DNA from: an uncultured Lachnospiraceae bacterium
GTDB taxonomy: Bacteria > Bacillota > Clostridia > Lachnospirales > Lachnospiraceae
Direction of reading: 5' to 3'
Assembly (NCBI GenBank): GCA_902783305.1
Contig: CACZQU010000166.1
Location: forward strand, 1 to 8,124
Length of the DNA: 8,124 nucleotides
Below, piece after piece: positions 7,069 through 8,124 of the stretch (position 1 is the stretch's first letter; each line of letters opens with the position of its first letter). The translations under genes and the position numbers were made by a program. The notes beneath the pieces were generated by a model, which saw nothing but the letters and a program-made list of their open reading frames with translations, searched no databases and was not told the DNA's origin.

Positions 7069-7437
7069 TTATAAAACTTCCGGCGCCAGGGAAACGATCT
7101 TCATAAATTTTTTCTCACGAAGCTCTCTGGCAACCGGCCCAAAAATACGGGTTCCTCTGGGAGTCAGGTCATCCTTGATGATGACAGCTGCATTCTCGTC
7201 AAAGCGGATGTAGGATCCGTCCTTACGCCGCGCACCCTTCACCGTGCGGACGACAACAGCCTTCACGACGTCTCCCTTTTTGACAACGCCGCCTGGCGTT
7301 GCATCTTTGACCGTAGCTACAATCGTATCACCGATATTTGCATATCTTCTGGTGGAGCCGCCCATGACGCGAATGCAAAGGATCTCTTTTGCACCAGTGT
7401 TATCGGCCACTCTCAGTCGTGTTTCCTGCTGTACCAT
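7069..7437 (-). CDS. rplN: 50S ribosomal protein L14
   Basis: L14 lies at the subunit interface, contacts 16S rRNA in a bridge, and is the binding site of the silencing factor RsfS. The 122-residue length is exactly that usual for bacteria. Family motifs are [18 protein letters not shown] (7-24), [15 protein letters not shown] (about 36-50), [20 protein letters not shown] (about 61-80) and [14 protein letters not shown] near the end. The ATG at 7437 follows AGGAGG (7447-7452) by 9 bases. This site overlaps the rpsQ stop. Confidence 0.97.
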   Translation of the reverse strand: MVQQETRLRVADNTGAKEILCIRVMGGSTRRYANIGDTIVATVKDATPGGVVKKGDVVKAVVVRTVKGARRKDGSYIRFDENAAVIIKDDLTPRGTRIFGPVARELREKKFMKIVSLAPEVL

Positions 7438-7451
7438 ACTGGCAATCCTCC

Positions 7452-7706
7452 TTATTTCACTTTCTCAACGATCTCTACCAGTCTCCATCTCTTATCCTTG
7501 GAAAGAGGCCTGGTCTCCATCACCTTGACGGTATCGCCGATGCTGCATTCGTTATTCTCATCATGCGCTTTCAGTTTATATGTTCTTTTTACAATCTTCT
7601 TATAGAGCGGATGCTTCACGTGATTTTCGATTGCAACAACGATCGTCTTATCCATCTTGTTGCTGACAACCTTACCCACGCGGGTCTTCCTCAGATTTCT
7701 TTCCAC
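7452..7706 (-). CDS. rpsQ: 30S ribosomal protein S17, GTG start
   Basis: S17 is an early-binding 16S rRNA protein of the 30S body with an OB fold. The 84-residue product begins [21 protein letters not shown], has the [19 protein letters not shown] block at about 32-50 and the signature [18 protein letters not shown] at about 57-74. The start codon is GTG at 7706, 8 bases after AGGAGG (7715-7720). The rpmC stop is 17 bases upstream. Confidence 0.96.
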   Translation of the reverse strand: MERNLRKTRVGKVVSNKMDKTIVVAIENHVKHPLYKKIVKRTYKLKAHDENNECSIGDTVKVMETRPLSKDKRWRLVEIVEKVK

Positions 7707-7723
7707 GATTCGTTCCTCCTAAA

Positions 7724-7933
7724 TTAGTCGACAGACTTGGCTTTCTCAGTGATGACAGTCTGGATTCTTGCAATATTCCTGCGGACTTCCCTGATTCTGC
7801 CGGTATTGTCGAGCTGGTTCGTTGCATTCTGGAACCTCAGATTAAACAGCTCTTTCTTAGCTGATACCAATTCATTATTCAGCTCTACGGCTGACTTCGC
7901 CCTTAAATCTTCCAAATACTTATCAATCTTCAC
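7724..7933 (-). CDS. rpmC: 50S ribosomal protein L29, GTG start
   Basis: L29 is a small two-helix hairpin at the peptide exit tunnel, next to L23, where SRP and trigger factor dock. The 69-residue product beginning (M)[18 protein letters not shown] has the family block [36 protein letters not shown]. Two GTG codons compete, at 7942 and 7933. The one at 7933 is preferred: it is 8 bases after AGGCGG and gives the family N terminus, while the first lies inside the binding site. With this start the gene overlaps the end of rplP by 11 bases. Confidence 0.93.
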   Translation of the reverse strand: MKIDKYLEDLRAKSAVELNNELVSAKKELFNLRFQNATNQLDNTGRIREVRRNIARIQTVITEKAKSVD

Positions 7934-8124
7934 TGTTATCACCGCCTTCTAAGTCTGCACGAGAAACGACTTTGCACTTACAGGGTAACTTATGCGATGC
8001 AAGGCGCAACGCTTCGCGGGCGACATCCTCTGTCACTCCGGCGATCTCAAACATGACACGGCCGGGCTTGACAACTGCTACCCAATACTCGAGCGTTCCT
8101 TTTCCGGAGCCCATACGGGTTTCA
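7923..8124 (-). CDS. rplP: 50S ribosomal protein L16, 5' end outside window
   Basis: L16 lies near the A-site tRNA and the peptidyl transferase centre of the 50S subunit. Only the C-terminal 66 residues or so are present; the gene runs off the right edge in frame. The visible part reads [21 protein letters not shown], the L16 signature with the conserved MGSGKG, then [25 protein letters not shown] and CKCKVVSR. The full protein is usually about 135-145 residues. An internal ATG at 8114 is not the true start, because family residues continue upstream of it. The tail GGDNSED overlaps the start of rpmC. Confidence 0.96.
   Translation of the reverse strand, partial: ETRMGSGKGTLEYWVAVVKPGRVMFEIAGVTEDVAREALRLASHKLPCKCKVVSRADLEGGDNSED
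7938..7948 (-). promoter_or_regulatory. Ribosome binding site of rpmC inside rplP
   Basis: AAGGCGGTGAT on the minus strand matches the 16S-complementary consensus AAGGAGGTGAT at 10 of 11 positions. It lies within the last codons of rplP and places the GTG at 7933 at normal distance. It contains the rival GTG at 7942, which argues against that codon as the start. Confidence 0.7.

Overview
The window is a stretch of a bacterial S10-spc ribosomal protein operon, read entirely on the minus strand. Transcription runs from the right edge to the left edge. Seventeen genes are recognisable: the 3' part of rplP, then rpmC, rpsQ, rplN, rplX, rplE, rpsN, rpsH, rplF, rplR, rpsE, rpmD, rplO, secY, adk, map and infA. 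No convincing plus-strand gene is present; the long plus-strand frames are antisense to conserved genes.

The organism looks like a Firmicute of class Clostridia, most likely Lachnospiraceae or a close relative. The reasons are a short four-cysteine (zinc) S14, an adenylate kinase with a four-cysteine zinc lid, the order secY-adk-map-infA, strong AGGAGG ribosome binding sites before nearly every gene, and Clostridia-like L15, L29 and MetAP sequences. The family is judged from remembered homologues, not from a search.

Layout: from 8124 to about 3290 lie thirteen ribosomal protein genes, packed with gaps of 11-17 bases or a short overlap. The exceptions are a 107-base gap before rpsH and an 84-base gap before rplF. 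secY (1899-3215) has a terminator-like hairpin on each side. A 159-base gap separates it from adk, map and infA, which again lie close together. The last 79 bases, downstream of infA, hold a GC-rich imperfect inverted repeat instead of the rpmJ gene that usually follows closely.

The genes work together in making proteins and placing them in or across the membrane. They supply 50S and 30S subunit proteins, initiation factor 1, the SecY translocation channel, methionine aminopeptidase to trim new N termini, and adenylate kinase to balance adenine nucleotides. I see no new biological system here. The points worth a second look are regulatory or architectural: the hairpins around secY, stop codons fused to ribosome binding sites, the long rpsH leader and the repeat after infA.
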